The position numbers and the translations under genes were made by a program. A stretch of 8,334 bases of DNA, from contig JAURCW010000049.1 in assembly GCA_030828265.1 (NCBI GenBank), positions 1 through 8,334 of the forward strand, written 5' to 3'. Source of the stretch: Burkholderiales bacterium (GTDB lineage Bacteria; Pseudomonadota; Gammaproteobacteria; Burkholderiales; Burkholderiaceae_A). Below the pieces are notes generated by a model. The model was not told the DNA's origin. It saw nothing but the letters and a program-made list of their open reading frames with translations, and searched no databases. Below, in pieces: positions 6,850-8,334 of the stretch. Numbering within the stretch: position 1 is the first letter of the stretch; every line of letters begins with the position of its first letter.

Positions 6850-8334
6850 TTAAAACAAAAAGTAACGTTGTGCCATTGGCAACTCTTTCGCTGGCTCACA
6901 TACAAGACACTCACCATCGGCGTGAACAAGGTAATTTTGCGGGTCAACGGTAATAGTGGGCTGCCAACTGTTGTGAATCATGTCGGCTTTACTAATGTTG
7001 CGGCAAGAATGGATGCCTGCAAGAGTCTTGTTCAGGCCAAGATTATGAAGAGCTGGATTATTAAGACCCGCCTGTGAGACAAAAGTAAGCGAGGTTGAGA
7101 GTGCCTTTCCAAACGAGCCAAACATAGGGCGCATATGCACAGGCTGAGGTGTCGGTATAGAGGCATTTGCATCCCCCATCAACGCCCACGCAATCATGCC
7201 TGACTTCAAAACAAGGCTGGGTTTTACCCCAAAGTAGGCAGGTCTCCACACCACCAAGTCTGCAAGCTTACCGATCTCGACAGAGCCAACAAGATGACTG
7301 ATGCCATGAGTGATGGCAGGATTCATCGTGTACTTAGCGATATAGCGTTTTACACGTTGGTTGTCTGCACGTTCACTATCTCCCTTAAGTGCACCGCGCT
7401 GCTCTTTCATCTTATGCGCTGTTTGCCAAGTACGCATAATGACTTCACCAACGCGACCCATTGCCTGAGAGTCAGAGCTCATCATTGAAAAGGCGCCAAG
7501 ATCGTGCAGAATATCCTCTGCTGCGATAGTCTCGCGTCGAATTCGACTTTCGGCAAAAGCAATATCCTCAGCAATAGACGCGTCCAGATGATGGCAAACC
7601 ATGAGCATATCAAGATGCTCATCAACCGTATTAACAGTAAATGGCATGGTTGGATTGGTTGAAGACGGTAGGACGTTCGGTAGCGATGCTGCCTTGATAA
7701 TATCTGGAGCGTGTCCACCCCCTGCACCTTCAGTATGAAAGGTGTGAATAGTCCGACCCTTAAAAGCTGCAATGGTGTCGTCCACAAATCCTGATTCGTT
7801 TAAGGTATCCGTGTGGATAGCGACCTGTACATCAAGCTCCTCTGCGACTGATAAGCAATTGTCAATCGCTGCTGGCGTCGTACCCCAGTCTTCATGAAGC
7901 TTTAGGCCGATTGCTCCAGCATGAATCTGCTCCCGTAGTGGCTCTGGCAGGCTCGCATTGCCTTTGCCAAGTAAGCCAATGTTCATTGGAAAACTGTCGA
8001 TCGCAGCAAGCATGCTGTGAATATGCCAAGGTCCAGGGGTACACGTGGTAGCGTAAGTTCCCGTTGCAGGACCCGTTCCACCACCAAGCATGGTTGTTAT
8101 ACCACTCGAAATGGCTTCATCAATTTGTTGTGGGCATATAAAGTGAATATGAGAATCAACCCCCCCGGCGGTCACAATCATGCCCTCAGCTGCAATAACT
8201 TCAGTACCTGGACCAATAACAATCGTTACTGCAGGCTGTACGTCAGGGTTTCCGGCCTTTCCGATTCCAGAAATTCGCCCGTTCTTTATTCCGATATCCG
8301 CCTTAACAATACCCCAGTGGTCGATGATGAGAGC
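6850..8334 (-). CDS. ureC: Urease catalytic subunit alpha UreC (5' partial)
   Basis: UreC carries the dinuclear nickel centre that hydrolyses urea to ammonia and carbamate in the cytoplasm. The window shows 494 residues starting [16 protein letters not shown]; about 72 N-terminal residues lie beyond the edge, giving about 566 in all, as in Klebsiella (567). All active-site residues are present (visible numbering, Klebsiella in brackets): H62 and H64 in HIHF (H134, H136), K145 in GLKLHEDWG (carbamylated K217), H147 (H219), H174 (H246), H200 (H272), C247 and H248 in MVCHHLD (C319 on the mobile flap, H320) and D288 in SSDSQAMGR (D360). The C-terminus [10 protein letters not shown] is typical. 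An in-frame ATG at 8181 is internal and not the start. It heads the visible ureCEFG operon; the promoter, ureA, ureB and probably ureD lie outside. Confidence 0.98.
   Translation of the reverse strand, partial: ALIIDHWGIVKADIGIKNGRISGIGKAGNPDVQPAVTIVIGPGTEVIAAEGMIVTAGGVDSHIHFICPQQIDEAISSGITTMLGGGTGPATGTYATTCTPGPWHIHSMLAAIDSFPMNIGLLGKGNASLPEPLREQIHAGAIGLKLHEDWGTTPAAIDNCLSVAEELDVQVAIHTDTLNESGFVDDTIAAFKGRTIHTFHTEGAGGGHAPDIIKAASLPNVLPSSTNPTMPFTVNTVDEHLDMLMVCHHLDASIAEDIAFAESRIRRETIAAEDILHDLGAFSMMSSDSQAMGRVGEVIMRTWQTAHKMKEQRGALKGDSERADNQRVKRYIAKYTMNPAITHGISHLVGSVEIGKLADLVVWRPAYFGVKPSLVLKSGMIAWALMGDANASIPTPQPVHMRPMFGSFGKALSTSLTFVSQAGLNNPALHNLGLNKTLAGIHSCRNISKADMIHNSWQPTITVDPQNYLVHADGECLVCEPAKELPMAQRYFLF

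Noticed and set aside
6846..6947. N-terminal extension of UreE by 34 residues
   Set aside because: It overlaps the conserved end of ureC; UreE homology begins at the ATG at 6845, 4 nt after the ureC stop.
5203..7787. Assorted short frames opposite or out of frame with ureC, ureE, ureF and ureG
   Set aside because: All are shadows of strongly conserved urease genes and none has independent support.
1..8334. CRISPR arrays, tRNA or rRNA genes, riboswitches, phage or defence genes
   Set aside because: No spaced direct repeats, no RNA-gene signatures and no such protein motifs were seen on either strand.

Overview
The window looks like a chromosomal nitrogen-acquisition locus of a proteobacterium, probably a gammaproteobacterium and perhaps marine. 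That guess rests on the moderate base composition, the TAXI-type TRAP transporter with a fused DUF3394 permease, and urease proteins that read like proteobacterial UreC/E/F/G. I could not run a search, so the taxonomy is inference.

Left part (1-3343, + strand): a TAXI-family TRAP transporter. The periplasmic solute-binding subunit is cut at its N-terminus by the window edge. It is followed with no gap by a large fused permease. The permease frame is open back to the end of the binding-protein gene, about 130 codons upstream of the first ATG/GTG/TTG. Recognisable N-terminal permease sequence is encoded there, so the likely start is a rare AUU codon sharing one base with the upstream UAA stop.

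Middle (3448-4653): an IS3-family insertion sequence on the - strand. It has orfA, orfB, a textbook A6G -1 frameshift site and recognisable terminal inverted repeats, but no clean target-site duplication. Immediately to its right, on the + strand, lie the last ~62 codons of an M20-family amidohydrolase (allantoate amidohydrolase / carbamoylase type). The rest of that gene is missing, so the IS most likely sits at the edge of a deletion that removed most of a gene once downstream of the TRAP operon.

Right part (4953-8334, - strand): a urease operon in the order ureC-ureE-ureF-ureG, convergent with the + strand genes. UreC is cut at its N-terminus by the window edge but keeps every active-site residue. 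UreE, UreF and UreG are complete nickel-insertion accessory proteins. Spacing is tight: ureC-ureE 4 nt, ureE/ureF overlap 8 nt, ureF-ureG 14 nt. ureA, ureB and ureD would be expected outside the window.

Together the parts suggest uptake of a nitrogenous compound, its hydrolysis by an amidohydrolase (now lost here), and urea breakdown by urease. The substrate link is inference. I found no evidence of an undescribed molecular system. The items worth a second look are the AUU start and the IS-associated gene loss.
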